From Bdellovibrio sp. NC01 (lineage in GTDB: Bacteria; Bdellovibrionota; Bdellovibrionia; Bdellovibrionales; Bdellovibrionaceae): 64,000 nucleotides of DNA. Each line of letters starts with the position of its first letter. The first letter of the stretch is position 1. The stretch lies in assembly GCF_006874625.1 (NCBI RefSeq), contig NZ_CP030034.1, positions 1,240,001 through 1,304,000 of the forward strand, read 5' to 3'. The translations under genes and the position numbers were made by a program. The notes beneath the pieces are model-generated. The model worked only from the letters and a program-made list of their open reading frames with translations, searched no databases and had not been told where the DNA came from. Positions 49,673 to 60,011 of the stretch are shown here, piece by piece.

Positions 49673-50654
49673 TGCCTTCTTTATTACGTGCCTAGCGGGG
49701 CAAACATTTGCAGGGGTAAAAAAACTGTATCCTGGATCTGTATTGATTTCTGGAACCTTGAAGCCATTGACCTTGGCGATCAATGGGCAAAAGGTTTTAT
49801 CGACGGCGCAAGAAGAAACACTGATCTATATTAACGGTCAGGAGGTCACTTCTGAAAATAAGGACGCGCATCGTTCTGTTTTTTATAAAACCACTGACGA
49901 TCACCTTGAAATCAAAAGTGCGCAGAAAAAAGTTTTGATTGAAATGGATTTGCCATCTTTAAAAAAATTGAAGAGCAAAGATAACACGTTCGTTGCGACG
50001 GTTGCTCCAGAAACGGCTATCCTGAAGGTCGATGATGAAGTTATCCCAGCGGATGGGGCGGATCGAATTGTTTCTAGCGATAGCAATGAAAAAAGCGCGT
50101 GGTTTTCCGATGATCACGCCTTGACGATTATTGATCCCGTCAGCAAAGTAGAGCGCGTCTATGTCGCAGAAGTCAGTTATGATCTTCCGGCGCAGGATTT
50201 GCAAAGAATCGGCTTTGATTTTTCTGATTCACCGATATCTGCCATCGGCCTTGGAGTTGGAACTGGCTTTTTCTATGATCGCATTTTCAAAAATCATTTG
50301 TTGATCGGCGGAAGAGTTGCACTTCCATGGCCGAAGAGTGGTTTTTACGATCCCGACAATGGTTACATCTTGCAAGTGCGTGCGGGTTATCAATTCTTCC
50401 GTCAGTCTAATGCACCGAAATCGCCGGTGTGGCTTGAAGCTGGAGTTGGCGGTCAGTATGTCACTTGGAAAGAGGGCGTGATGGGAAGTCCGACTCCTCA
50501 GTCACAGAATGCAACGGTGCCATTCTTCTTTATACACACAATTCCCTTGGTGATTAAAGGCATTCAGTTTGGTTACACGATTCAATTTGGCAAGCGTGCC
50601 GCCGATTCAATTCCCAATGACGTGAACACGTTAATGGCTATTTACGAATGGTAA
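49632..50654 (+). CDS. Predicted outer-membrane barrel protein coupled to the kinase gene
   Basis: Up to 340 residues. The start is uncertain: GTG 49632, or TTG 49647 with GAGG nine bases upstream, the latter giving a neat signal peptide (KFVCHWLSAFFITCLAGQTF). Either overlaps the kinase gene by 26-41 bp. The middle (about 40-190) is polar and beta-rich. The C-terminal 130 residues resemble a small outer-membrane barrel (GLGVGTGFFYDRIF; VWLEAGVGGQYVTW) ending in YEW, an aromatic terminus. It is the last gene of the lipoprotein, kinase and barrel operon. Function unknown. Confidence 0.75.
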   Translation: MRVPSLKFVCHWLSAFFITCLAGQTFAGVKKLYPGSVLISGTLKPLTLAINGQKVLSTAQEETLIYINGQEVTSENKDAHRSVFYKTTDDHLEIKSAQKKVLIEMDLPSLKKLKSKDNTFVATVAPETAILKVDDEVIPADGADRIVSSDSNEKSAWFSDDHALTIIDPVSKVERVYVAEVSYDLPAQDLQRIGFDFSDSPISAIGLGVGTGFFYDRIFKNHLLIGGRVALPWPKSGFYDPDNGYILQVRAGYQFFRQSNAPKSPVWLEAGVGGQYVTWKEGVMGSPTPQSQNATVPFFFIHTIPLVIKGIQFGYTIQFGKRAADSIPNDVNTLMAIYEW

Positions 50655-50657
50655 AGA

Positions 50658-52034
50658 TTAAGCCGCGAATTTTTTAAGTTTGTATTGAAGGGTCCCGCGA
50701 GAGATTTTTAAAATCGCCGCCGCTTGAGTTTGATTGCCGTCAGCTTTTGTCATGGCATCTTCAATAAGTTTACGCTCCAAGCGTTCTAAGCTTTCATCAA
50801 GTCCAAATGATTCTTCATTCACGGTATTAATCGCAACAACATTGCTAGGCATTACACCTGTGATTTCCGGTGGCAATAAAGACGAGGGGATAAAGCCTTG
50901 ACGAGGTCCTAGAACGGCAAGGCGCTCTAGGATATTTTGCAGCTCACGGATATTTCCAGGAAATGAATACGCACACAAAGAAGCCAATAATTCTGGCGGC
51001 AATTGCGCTTTAGAATTTGAATTCATGCGAGCTTTTTGCCAGAAGAACTCAATCATCTCTGGAAGGTCTTCTTTGCGTTCAGCCAACGTCGCAAGATTGA
51101 AGCTTAAAACATTCAAACGGAAGAACAAGTCTTCACGGAAGCGACCATCTTGAGTCATCGCTTTTAAATCACGATGAGTTGCCGCGACCACGCGTACTTC
51201 CGACTTAATTGTTTTCACACCACCTAAGCGCGTGAATTCTTTTTCTTGAAGTACACGCAAGAGTTTCGCTTGCAATGACAGTGGCAGCTCACCAATTTCA
51301 TCAAGGAATAAAGTACCACCGCGAGCCAATTCAAATTTTCCGGGCTTTGAAGCGACGGCACCAGTGAAGGCACCTTTTTCATGACCAAAAAGTTCAGACT
51401 CAATCAGATTTTCATTCAGACTCGCACAGTTGATACCTACAAAGGGCATATCTGCACGAGTGCTCAATTCGTGAATTGATTTCGCCATCACTTCTTTGCC
51501 GGTACCACTAGGACCTAATAGTAAAACTGGGGCAGGGGCGTCAGCCACTTTATCGATAAACGCTTTAGCGTTATGCACGAAGTGAGAATTTCCTAAAAGA
51601 CGCGTGTGATTTTTTTGATTGTCTTTTTCCACAGACAATCGTGCACGCCATTTACGCATATCTAAAACGCGTTGTACGCGATGCTCAAATTCGGGAATTT
51701 CAATGGGTTTTAAAAAGTAGTCTTCAGCGCCAAGTCGGATCGCTTGCACGGCTTGGTTGACGTCGCCGAATGCTGTCATCATCATGAACGATGTTTCGGG
51801 TGAAACCTCTTTCGCTGATTTGATGAACTCAAGGCCCGTTAAACCTGGCATTTGGTGATCCGTAATCACCAGATCAAAACTGGTTTTTTTCAATAGCTCT
51901 AAAGCGACAAGCCCGCTTTCGCAAGTTTGCACTTGATAAGTCCCAGACAGGACCGCCGCTAATGAATTTCGAAGATGAACTTCGTCATCGACAATAAGGA
52001 TCTGCATTCCGTTCTTTTCGTCATTTTTTGACAA
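50658..52034 (-). CDS. NtrC-family sigma-54-dependent response regulator
   Basis: 458 residues and complete. The receiver has [12 protein letters not shown] and phosphoacceptor D59 ([10 protein letters not shown]). The AAA+ domain has Walker A GPSGTGKE (about 174-181), the sigma-54 contact loop GAFTGA (221-226), Walker [13 protein letters not shown] and the arginine finger region [12 protein letters not shown] Fis-type HTH ends the protein ([20 protein letters not shown]). The start is TTG 52034; an in-frame ATG at 52007 directly before the receiver is an alternative. It converges on the kinase operon 3 bp away and is its probable output regulator. Confidence 0.95.
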   Translation of the reverse strand: MSKNDEKNGMQILIVDDEVHLRNSLAAVLSGTYQVQTCESGLVALELLKKTSFDLVITDHQMPGLTGLEFIKSAKEVSPETSFMMMTAFGDVNQAVQAIRLGAEDYFLKPIEIPEFEHRVQRVLDMRKWRARLSVEKDNQKNHTRLLGNSHFVHNAKAFIDKVADAPAPVLLLGPSGTGKEVMAKSIHELSTRADMPFVGINCASLNENLIESELFGHEKGAFTGAVASKPGKFELARGGTLFLDEIGELPLSLQAKLLRVLQEKEFTRLGGVKTIKSEVRVVAATHRDLKAMTQDGRFREDLFFRLNVLSFNLATLAERKEDLPEMIEFFWQKARMNSNSKAQLPPELLASLCAYSFPGNIRELQNILERLAVLGPRQGFIPSSLLPPEITGVMPSNVVAINTVNEESFGLDESLERLERKLIEDAMTKADGNQTQAAAILKISRGTLQYKLKKFAA

Positions 52035-52066
52035 CTTCTAAACGGGATTGGACCTCGGTCCAGCAG

Positions 52067-52627
52067 TTAATTCAAATCACTGTCTTTGTAGTATTTGGTG
52101 CCTTTGATGGTTGCTTCCGCGGCAAGCCCCGCGTCGGTCAGTTGATACAACCACACTCCAGGGGACACTGACATAGCCCCTTGGTAGGCGGCACCTTTGC
52201 CGCCCTCGGTCGCTGCTGCCGTCGCTTGTGCTCCTGCTTCCCAACCGGAGTTAATGAAGTCGTTCAGTTTCTTTTGATCTTCAAAAACAAAGATCACTCT
52301 GAATTTTTTCACTCCCAAGCCCAAGCCAGCTTGAACCTCTACCATCTTCATAAAGGTTTCTTTTTTAGTGCTTTGATTGTAAGCAATTCCTTTTCCAGAT
52401 CCTCCTCCGGCAAAGAAGATCTTCATACCGAAATTGCTGAAGACGGCATAGCCAGCGGCGGATTTTATCAGAGCTTTGGCCGATGGTTGAGCCTTATAAA
52501 GCTGTGCAAGAATGTCTTTCGTGTTCTTGCGAATTTCTTGTTGTTGCTTAGCCTTGTCGGAAGCAAAGCAGAGAGTGGAAATAAAGAGCGTCACAATCAA
52601 GGCTGAGGTGATTTTCAATGTAGTCAT
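52067..52627 (-). CDS. Exported SYLF-domain (YSC84-like) lipid-binding protein
   Basis: 186 residues from the chosen ATG. Signal peptide (ITSALIVTLFISTLCFA), then a SYLF domain with the family core AGYAVFSNFGMKIFFAGGGS and the GKGIAYNQSTKKETFMKM and GLGLGVKKFRVIFVFED segments. SYLF domains bind phospholipids; bacterial versions are mostly uncharacterised. An earlier in-frame ATG (52660) adds 11 unlikely residues. Confidence 0.88.
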   Translation of the reverse strand: MTTLKITSALIVTLFISTLCFASDKAKQQQEIRKNTKDILAQLYKAQPSAKALIKSAAGYAVFSNFGMKIFFAGGGSGKGIAYNQSTKKETFMKMVEVQAGLGLGVKKFRVIFVFEDQKKLNDFINSGWEAGAQATAAATEGGKGAAYQGAMSVSPGVWLYQLTDAGLAAEATIKGTKYYKDSDLN

Positions 52628-52811
52628 GCTTCGAATATCCCGCAGAAAACGAGGACTCAAAAGAACATTGTCGCTTCCGTGATGTCTTACAGAGGATGTT
52701 GTGCGACCTAGACCTTTGTCTTGAATAATGCCTCAAGTCTATCTCAATTGTTCTCAAGTAAGAAAACCTGGCCTAAAGTAGGGAGCATTATTTCATCCGG
52801 AGGATTCATCC

Positions 52812-53561
52812 ATGGGCAGTGTTGTTTCATTTATCAATCAAAAAGGTGGCGTTGCTAAAACAACGACAGCAATCAATGTCTCTGCACAATGGGCGCAAGA
52901 GGGTAAGAAAATCCTTTTGATCGACTTGGATCCGCAATCATCAGCAACGCGTGCGATCTTTGGTGATGTTGAATTTGAAAACACAATCTATGATGTATTG
53001 ACGGGCGAGTTGGAAGCCCAAGATGCCATCGTTGCTTCGGAAGCTTTTGGTATCGACGTCATTCCTGCTGAAATCATGTTAAGCGGTATTGAAATTCACA
53101 TGGCGACTAAATTCGGTCGCGAAAGCATTTTGAAAAGAGCATTGGCCGAAGTGAAAGAAAACTACGATATCGTGGTGATCGACTGTTCGCCATCATTAGG
53201 TCTTTTGACGGTGAACGCGTTGATTGCTTCTAAAGATATCGTGATCCCAATCTGTCCAGAGTATTTCTCTTTAAAAGGCATCGATTTGATTTTGGATACT
53301 TTGAAGCACATTCACACAGGCTTGGGACATAAAATTGAGGTGCGTGGTATTATCATTTCTAAATATCGCAATCGTCGTATCGTTGAAAAAGTGATCAACG
53401 ATTTGCGCACGATCTACACAATTCCAGTATTCAATAACTACATCCCTGAATCGATCGTCGTCGAAGAAGCCCATCACAATCATTTGCCGATGTTGGAATA
53501 CTCACCAAAAAATCCAGCAGGTTTGGCTTTGGCAAATCTTGCAGCGGAAATGTGGATCTGA
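52812..53561 (+). CDS. ParA/Soj-family ATPase
   Basis: 249 residues. Deviant Walker A QKGGVAKTTTAIN at residues 9-21, A' motif LLIDLDPQSSATRA and B motif IVVIDCSPSLGLLT. It lacks an N-terminal HTH, so it is a Soj/type Ib-like or MinD/ParA-like protein. The neighbour 1 bp downstream is a 164-residue hypothetical, not ParB, so the cargo is probably unusual. GGAGG lies seven bases before the ATG. Confidence 0.93.
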   Translation: MGSVVSFINQKGGVAKTTTAINVSAQWAQEGKKILLIDLDPQSSATRAIFGDVEFENTIYDVLTGELEAQDAIVASEAFGIDVIPAEIMLSGIEIHMATKFGRESILKRALAEVKENYDIVVIDCSPSLGLLTVNALIASKDIVIPICPEYFSLKGIDLILDTLKHIHTGLGHKIEVRGIIISKYRNRRIVEKVINDLRTIYTIPVFNNYIPESIVVEEAHHNHLPMLEYSPKNPAGLALANLAAEMWI

Positions 53562-53562
53562 T

Positions 53563-54057
53563 TTGAGTAACGTAAATCCGCTCTTCGTAGATTCAACGAA
53601 ACCCATTGGTGATAAAGTTGTCACCAATGTGGAGCTTTTGCATGTGACTTTACAGTCAGGTGAATCGTTGTTCTTTGAACTGACGGATGAATTTGGTTTC
53701 GTGCAAAGATTCGCAATGAAGCTTCTTGAAACCAAAAAGTCTGCGAAGTACACCGCAGAAGTTTGGCTTAAGTATCAACATCAAATTCAGTATCGTTTTT
53801 TGATTGTTGCTGAAGGCGTTGAAACACAGACTTCAGCAACGCGCGAAGTTTGCGTCGGCCATATCATTTCCGAAAAGTGGGAGCCTTGCACAGAGCCGCA
53901 GTTAATAAAAACGACGAAAGCCAAACGAGCCAAACCTAAATCGCCAGCGACGGCGGATAAGAACGCAGCTCCGACTATTAAAGCCAAGTCGGCGAAACCC
54001 TTATATGAGCCGCACTTGGTGGATCAAATTAAGTCTTTGTTTGACGACTTACTTTAA
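53563..54057 (+). CDS. Hypothetical partner of the second ParA protein
   Basis: 164 residues from TTG 53563, directly after the parA stop codon. Residues about 1-105 form a beta-rich domain (VTNVELLHVTLQSGESLFFE). A lysine/alanine-rich linker follows (KTTKAKRAKPKSPATADK), then a C-terminal helix (PHLVDQIKSLFDDLL). No family is recognised. Tight spacing indicates translational coupling and a working link with ParA; the C-terminal basic region could bind DNA or ParA. The 3' end overlaps the convergent giant gene by 4 bp. Confidence 0.7.
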   Translation: MSNVNPLFVDSTKPIGDKVVTNVELLHVTLQSGESLFFELTDEFGFVQRFAMKLLETKKSAKYTAEVWLKYQHQIQYRFLIVAEGVETQTSATREVCVGHIISEKWEPCTEPQLIKTTKAKRAKPKSPATADKNAAPTIKAKSAKPLYEPHLVDQIKSLFDDLL

Positions 54058-57000
54058 TTTGGAATCGGCAGAACGGATACCGGCGCTAATCTGAAAGATT
54101 TTGCAGCTCTTCCGAATTGACCATAATCATCAAGGCCCGCTCCGTACCAATCTGTCCCAACTTTAATAAAGATTTTGCTCGAGCCAATAGAGATATCTGA
54201 ATAAGCTCCTAGGGCCGCAAAGCCCGATGGCGCGATCGGTGTATAATAAGTTGTAGTCGCTAAACTTCCAACACCCATTTGACCATAGACATTGTCACCC
54301 CAGCATTTTAAGGACCCAGAATCTGTAACGCAATAGTTCCAGTTATTTCCTTTAAGTGACGTGACATTTGTAAGTCCTGAAACTGCTGTTGGAACTAATT
54401 TCGCACCAGAACCTGAACCGTGGGAAGTACCCCAACATGTTACAGTGTTATTGGCGAGTAGGGCGCAAGTCCCGCTTCCCGTTGAAGCAATTGCTACAGC
54501 TGTGGTAATTCCAGAAACTTGTGTATGCGTCAGACGTTCAACGTTGTCATTCTGACCAAGTTGTCCTGAACCGTTAAAGCCCGCACACCAAACAGTGCCG
54601 TCACTTTTTAGAATACACGTATGATAGGCGCCTGGTGCGATTTGAATGACGTCTGTACCGACTGCGGTGATTTTAAACGGAACTTTTTGCACCGTTTTAT
54701 TTCCGGTCCCAAGCGCGCCGTAATCATTCAATCCCCAACAATAAGCTTCGCCAGACTTTACGGCACAGTTTGCTTCACTGAACGAGTAAGTTGCAATCGA
54801 AGTAACCCCTGAAGACATGCCCGTTGGCGTAATCGGATTTCCGCTGTTCGCCGTTGAATTGACGCCGCGATTGTTACCACTGCCGATGCACGCCACTGAG
54901 CCTGACGTATTCAGACTGCAAGCCCCGTGATCATTTATGATGACGCTTACAATATTCGACGTGGAATTTTTAACTTCCGTAGGAACTTGATAAATCATGT
55001 CCGTTAATAAATTACCGACGCGATTGTATGTGTTATCACCCCAACACTTCATTCCGCCATTGAAGATTCCACACATTCCATAGCCGCCAATCGCTAGTAC
55101 ATTGGCACCATTCGCACCTGAAAACATCGTGCCTTTAATCGGCGAGCTGATAGCTGGGTCGTAACCGTCGCCTAAATTTCCCATGCCTCCATACCCTGTG
55201 CAATAAGCTTGGCCGGAACGAATGAAGCATGTCGTATCGCCTTCTTGGTTGCCCGTGACATAAGTGACATTGGCTTCGGCGCCGATGACTTGCTGAAGAA
55301 CTGGATTTGTTTTGCTGCCAGCGACGTTGTTGCCAAGACCGCCATAATCATTTCGACCTCGGCATTTCAGATTGCCATTGACGATACCGCAAAGGTTATA
55401 AACATAACTCATTTGTGATGCGTTTTTAAATTCTGGAAGCAGGGTAGGCAGCTCTTCAGCGTCCGTGACTGGCGACAAAATTTCGCCATCGCTGTTGTTA
55501 CCAAAGCAATAGACATCACCCAAACTATTTTTAGCACAAGTACCATACGTGCCAGCCCAGAAGTCCACGACAGTGCCGATACCATTAACAGCAGTTGGCG
55601 TACTTATACCTGTCGTTTGAGTCCCTTGACCCAACTCACCTTGAGTATTTTTACCCCAGCAATACATAATTCCTGTCTTCAATGCACAGACATGATTCCA
55701 ACCTGCGGAAATTTTGGAAACGCCTGAATCCATTGGTGCAGGAACAGCCAATGGCACAAGTGCATTTCCAACTTTAAGGGTGGCGTTTGGATCTTTACCA
55801 AGAGTATACAGTTGATCCGTACCCCAGCAATAGACGGCACCATCTTTGATCGCGCACATGTAATTGTAGCCAATGCCAACATCCGTCACACCAGAAGTCA
55901 TACCCGTAACTATTTTTGGAATGCTGTTACTTGCGCCGGAACCGTTACCTAAAATACCATCGCCAAAAGTTGCGTGAGAACCCATGCCCCAGCAGTACAA
56001 AGCTCCGCCAGCTGTAATCGCGCAGGTATCTTCGTAACCAATTTTAATTTTAGTAACATCGGTAGTGCTAGTTGCAACAGTAACAAGTGTCGGAGATGGA
56101 ATGGAGTTTTTAACATTCAGTCCCGTTTGGTAGTAATTGGATTTACCCCAGCAATAAACTTTTTTTGCTGTCGTTAAAGCACATGTATGAGCTGAGCCAG
56201 TTTCAATACTGACGACCTCGGTTCCCGCAGTGAAATCATTATCATTAATATAAACAGTAGCACTACTTGAATACAAAGTCGCACCTGTAGCGCTTGTTAG
56301 TTTGATCGGCACGCGTCTGTAAATTTCATCAGTCGCATTATCAACGGTATTGATTTGACCGAAGTCAACGTACGTATCACCAGAAGGGATTATCGCGGTT
56401 CCACTTGTTGCAGAAGTTGTATAGTCGGTTCCCTGAACAGCGCAATCGCTGCCCACACATGTATCCATACTCCAGTTGATAGAGACATCGCCTTTATCCG
56501 TCGGCGTTGATAGACTTGCACGGAACGATGAAGAAGCCCCTTCGGTTACGAAAATATCTTGAATCGTCACAAGAGGTGGATCGTCATCATCTGTGATCGT
56601 GACGGTATGCTGAGTGTTTGCACCCAAATAAGCCCCGGTCGGGGAGCCTAAAGTCATTCTGAACGTTTCATCGTATTCATCACGAATGTCATCATTAATG
56701 GGAATTGATATTGCGACAGAAGTTGAACCGGCGGGAATCGTGACGGTGCCATTTGTGCCCACGAAGTCTGTACCGATAGTTGCAGGATAAGTTCCCACGG
56801 CGGTGAAAGTATATGGTGCAGAAACCGCAATATCAGCCGCAGCCGCAATCGAAACATAAACTTTATGAGTCGGGCTGTCGTATTCAGAAATAGAACTTGT
56901 CGTCACCGTAAACTGGATATCCGGAGAATCTTTGGTCCAAGTTTTTGTTGTCGCACTGGCGTATGTCTGCCAATTTCCAGCAGAGTCTTTACCAACCACA

Positions 57001-59897
57001 CACAAAGTGATGCTGCCATCACTGAGCCCCGAAATATTATCTGTGATATTTACGCTGGCATTAGTTTCCGCAGAATATCCCGTTGCGCTTGAGCACGTTG
57101 TCGAAGCTGTTAAACCCAATTTGTATTTGAACGTAATGACGTCAGTTCCCGCGACGTCGATGTTCATCGCATATTTTGCGCTTGTTCCAGTCGGGAAGCC
57201 GGTCACTGTCGCAGTCGGAGGAGTGTTATCAAAGGTCACAGCATTTGAAGTCGCCATCGCACTGACATTGCCAGCCAAATCTTTGACCCACGCATAAAGT
57301 GTTTTCGAATTATTTGTTGTTGTGACCGTAAATGTCGCAGGTAGTGTCGCACCCGCAGTCCACGCACAAGAAGCAACTGTTGTGCTGTTTTCAAGGATAC
57401 ACCACGACGTTGGAGATCCACCCACTGTCGTCGTTAAATTATAAATATTCGAGTTCGTAGGCGTGGTGTTTGTCACCGTAAACACACTGATCGTTGGTGC
57501 TGTCGTATCAATGACGATATTTTTTGAACCACCTAAAGAACCTGCGCCGCCCAAAGCGGGCAAAGTAATCGCTGCACCATTGCCAGCTAGATCGGCAATG
57601 GTTCCTGCCCCTAAACTCAATGCGGCAGTTGAAAGGTATTCAAGATCTGCGGAAGTATCCGTTGCCTGCACGGTATAGACAAAATTTAACGTGTTCGTTG
57701 CAGATCCTGTTGTATAAATGGCTGATCTGTTTGTCGGCGTTGTATTTAAAGCAAGCGATGGAGATCCCGTGACATTCACGACCTCAGAAAAAGTCATCTG
57801 AATATCGATAAGATCGCCTGCTTTATATGATCCATTAGCAGTACTTGAAGTCACAGCTAAAATTGTCGGAGCCTGCGTATCAATTGTGATAGAGTCAGAA
57901 CACGAAGAATCAACGGTATTCGAAGCATTATCGATCGAAGTGATTTTGTAAGTGTAAGTGCCACCATGGACACCCGTAAAACTTTGCGATGTCGTCGCAG
58001 ATGATAAAGCAAGCAACGAGCCCGTTGCACTCGTACAAGTCGCATCTGAATAGAATTGAATTTTTTGTGAAGCAAGAGCTGCGGACGGGGACTTCGTCCA
58101 GGTCGCAACTAACGCTGTTGTATTTGCAGGATTGCTTTGCTGCCATACCAAGTTCGATGAATTATCCGGAGCCGCTGTATTGTATTCAACCGTGTGATCC
58201 GTGCTTGTGGAAGCAGTGTTGGTATTTCCAGCCAAATCCGTAACAACACCAGCAGCGATGGATGGAATCAAAGTTCCGTTGCCTGCGGCAGTCGCCTTTA
58301 AGCTCCATACTTTATTGTTCGATGTCGTTAAATTCCAGACGATTGACGTTGCGGTACCACTTTGCGTGATATCAGCGACTGTAAATGAACTTGGTTCAAT
58401 CACTTCACTAAACGTGATTGTGAACTCAATAGGTAAAGTATTCGTTGGGTCTGCCTGGCCAGCCTTTTGATTGATCGTCAAAGTTGGTTTGATAGAGTCG
58501 TAAAGAACACTGCGATCAGCACTATTGGCAGCCTGATTGAAGTTGCCCGAAACATCGCTGACTTCACCTGCATTAATTTGCGGAATCACTGTGCCGTCGC
58601 CAGTGATCGCTGTCGCTTTTAAAGACCACGTGACGTTATCTGAAGTTGCAAGACTCCAAGTAATCCCAGTTGCCGAACCCGTTTGTTGAATAGCTGCAGT
58701 CGTAAAAGTACCTGGCACAATCGGTTTATTAAAGAGGACTGTGAATTCAACCGGCGTGTTAGTTGCTGGATCAAGTTGTGTCAGTGCTTGATTTAGTGAA
58801 AGAGTCAAAGGTGTGTCATCAAAATGCCAATCATAGTGAGTGGCAAGATTGTAGGGCTGCCAAAGATTGTGACTTTCTTTCCCCACAACACACAGGCGAA
58901 GATTTTGATTTGTATAAGAAGATAGGGCATTCGTGATATGCGTCGCAACTGCGATCTCTGAAGAATAATCAGCGGAATCGCTGCAATCCGTGGAGCTCTG
59001 AAGTCCAAGTTTGTATTTATAGGCCGTCACATCAGTACCACTGACTGTGACATTCAAAGACGAGATATTGCTATTGCTTGTTGGTAGCCCACCCAAGGTT
59101 GCCGCGACTTCGACACCCAAGCCCCACAGTTGAACGCTTTTTGAACTATCAACATCGGGAGTTTTATAAGTGGCATTGAAGTTTAAATTATGCGAAGCAG
59201 GTTCTGTCGGCGCATAAGTTAAAACCATCGTACACGATTCGCCACCAGCCAATGTGTTTGCGCAAGTTCCGCCACTTCCAGGAAAGCTTCCGCCTTTGAA
59301 GGCGAAAGGCGCAGTCAAAGAATCCCACGCAATACTTTCTGCCGTCGCTTCGCCAGAATTTGTAACCGTCAACGTTCGTTCAATATTGCCATCTTTTAGA
59401 ACTGCACCGAAGTTTAAGTCGCTGGCAGTCAGAAGAGCTTTGGTTGTTGTGTCGCGAACATGCAATTGGATTTTGAACGCCTCAAGATTTACGAAGTCGG
59501 AGCTTTCGAAAGTAAGTACGAAGTTCTGATCACCTTCGACATTGCCGTTACGTTTAACTTCAATAGGGAAACTAATTGAATTCGTACCTGGGGCGATCAT
59601 CACCACGCCAGACGAATATAAGAAATAGCCGTTTGCATTTTCGATGTGCCATTGAAGTTTTGAAACAGCGTTATTAAGCTTGTCGCTATTTTCAACAAGC
59701 AGAGTGATTTGCAAAGCACTACCTTCGTCGATCACAAGCGAAGTGCCATCTTCCGACGGTGTCAGTTTCATTTTAAAGGCGGAAGTATCAACTGCAGACG
59801 GGCTTAACTGTGCATCGAGGGAACAGCCAAAGCAGGCCCAAAGCACGAGCAGAAACGAGATATTTTTAATGCGTGAGTATAGTACGTCCAAATTCAC
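54054..59897 (-). CDS. Giant surface lipoprotein: Ig-like, Calx-beta and 14 RCC1 repeats
   Basis: 1947 residues with GTG start. The lipoprotein signal ends at LWACFGC. The N-terminal half has Ig-like domains, some in tandem near-repeats: TPVEFTVLFNKPIVPGTFTT and LPIEFTITFSEVIEPSSFTV; and VSGTDVTAYKYKLGLQSSTD and VAGTDVITFKYKLGLTASTT. A Calx-beta domain follows near 1000-1100 (ISIPINDDIRDEYDETFRMT), then a second. The last 650 residues contain 14 RCC1-type blades (for example HTCALTTAKKVYCWG, HVCALKTGIMYCWG, HTCILKSDGTVWCAG), enough for two seven-bladed propellers. Thirteen blades carry a cysteine pair about ten residues apart, implying one disulfide per blade. Probable role in adhesion or surface recognition. 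Confidence 0.88.
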   Translation of the reverse strand: MNLDVLYSRIKNISFLLVLWACFGCSLDAQLSPSAVDTSAFKMKLTPSEDGTSLVIDEGSALQITLLVENSDKLNNAVSKLQWHIENANGYFLYSSGVVMIAPGTNSISFPIEVKRNGNVEGDQNFVLTFESSDFVNLEAFKIQLHVRDTTTKALLTASDLNFGAVLKDGNIERTLTVTNSGEATAESIAWDSLTAPFAFKGGSFPGSGGTCANTLAGGESCTMVLTYAPTEPASHNLNFNATYKTPDVDSSKSVQLWGLGVEVAATLGGLPTSNSNISSLNVTVSGTDVTAYKYKLGLQSSTDCSDSADYSSEIAVATHITNALSSYTNQNLRLCVVGKESHNLWQPYNLATHYDWHFDDTPLTLSLNQALTQLDPATNTPVEFTVLFNKPIVPGTFTTAAIQQTGSATGITWSLATSDNVTWSLKATAITGDGTVIPQINAGEVSDVSGNFNQAANSADRSVLYDSIKPTLTINQKAGQADPTNTLPIEFTITFSEVIEPSSFTVADITQSGTATSIVWNLTTSNNKVWSLKATAAGNGTLIPSIAAGVVTDLAGNTNTASTSTDHTVEYNTAAPDNSSNLVWQQSNPANTTALVATWTKSPSAALASQKIQFYSDATCTSATGSLLALSSATTSQSFTGVHGGTYTYKITSIDNASNTVDSSCSDSITIDTQAPTILAVTSSTANGSYKAGDLIDIQMTFSEVVNVTGSPSLALNTTPTNRSAIYTTGSATNTLNFVYTVQATDTSADLEYLSTAALSLGAGTIADLAGNGAAITLPALGGAGSLGGSKNIVIDTTAPTISVFTVTNTTPTNSNIYNLTTTVGGSPTSWCILENSTTVASCAWTAGATLPATFTVTTTNNSKTLYAWVKDLAGNVSAMATSNAVTFDNTPPTATVTGFPTGTSAKYAMNIDVAGTDVITFKYKLGLTASTTCSSATGYSAETNASVNITDNISGLSDGSITLCVVGKDSAGNWQTYASATTKTWTKDSPDIQFTVTTSSISEYDSPTHKVYVSIAAAADIAVSAPYTFTAVGTYPATIGTDFVGTNGTVTIPAGSTSVAISIPINDDIRDEYDETFRMTLGSPTGAYLGANTQHTVTITDDDDPPLVTIQDIFVTEGASSSFRASLSTPTDKGDVSINWSMDTCVGSDCAVQGTDYTTSATSGTAIIPSGDTYVDFGQINTVDNATDEIYRRVPIKLTSATGATLYSSSATVYINDNDFTAGTEVVSIETGSAHTCALTTAKKVYCWGKSNYYQTGLNVKNSIPSPTLVTVATSTTDVTKIKIGYEDTCAITAGGALYCWGMGSHATFGDGILGNGSGASNSIPKIVTGMTSGVTDVGIGYNYMCAIKDGAVYCWGTDQLYTLGKDPNATLKVGNALVPLAVPAPMDSGVSKISAGWNHVCALKTGIMYCWGKNTQGELGQGTQTTGISTPTAVNGIGTVVDFWAGTYGTCAKNSLGDVYCFGNNSDGEILSPVTDAEELPTLLPEFKNASQMSYVYNLCGIVNGNLKCRGRNDYGGLGNNVAGSKTNPVLQQVIGAEANVTYVTGNQEGDTTCFIRSGQAYCTGYGGMGNLGDGYDPAISSPIKGTMFSGANGANVLAIGGYGMCGIFNGGMKCWGDNTYNRVGNLLTDMIYQVPTEVKNSTSNIVSVIINDHGACSLNTSGSVACIGSGNNRGVNSTANSGNPITPTGMSSGVTSIATYSFSEANCAVKSGEAYCWGLNDYGALGTGNKTVQKVPFKITAVGTDVIQIAPGAYHTCILKSDGTVWCAGFNGSGQLGQNDNVERLTHTQVSGITTAVAIASTGSGTCALLANNTVTCWGTSHGSGSGAKLVPTAVSGLTNVTSLKGNNWNYCVTDSGSLKCWGDNVYGQMGVGSLATTTYYTPIAPSGFAALGAYSDISIGSSKIFIKVGTDWYGAGLDDYGQFGRAAKSFRLAPVSVLPIPN

Positions 59898-60011
59898 GCT
59901 TACTTATCGGGAGATCATTCAGTACATGTTAGCTTTTTATTAAGAATCTGTGTCTTATTTTGTCGCTAAATGAGTTTTTACTCATATCACCGGACTCACT
60001 TTTGTGAGCGG

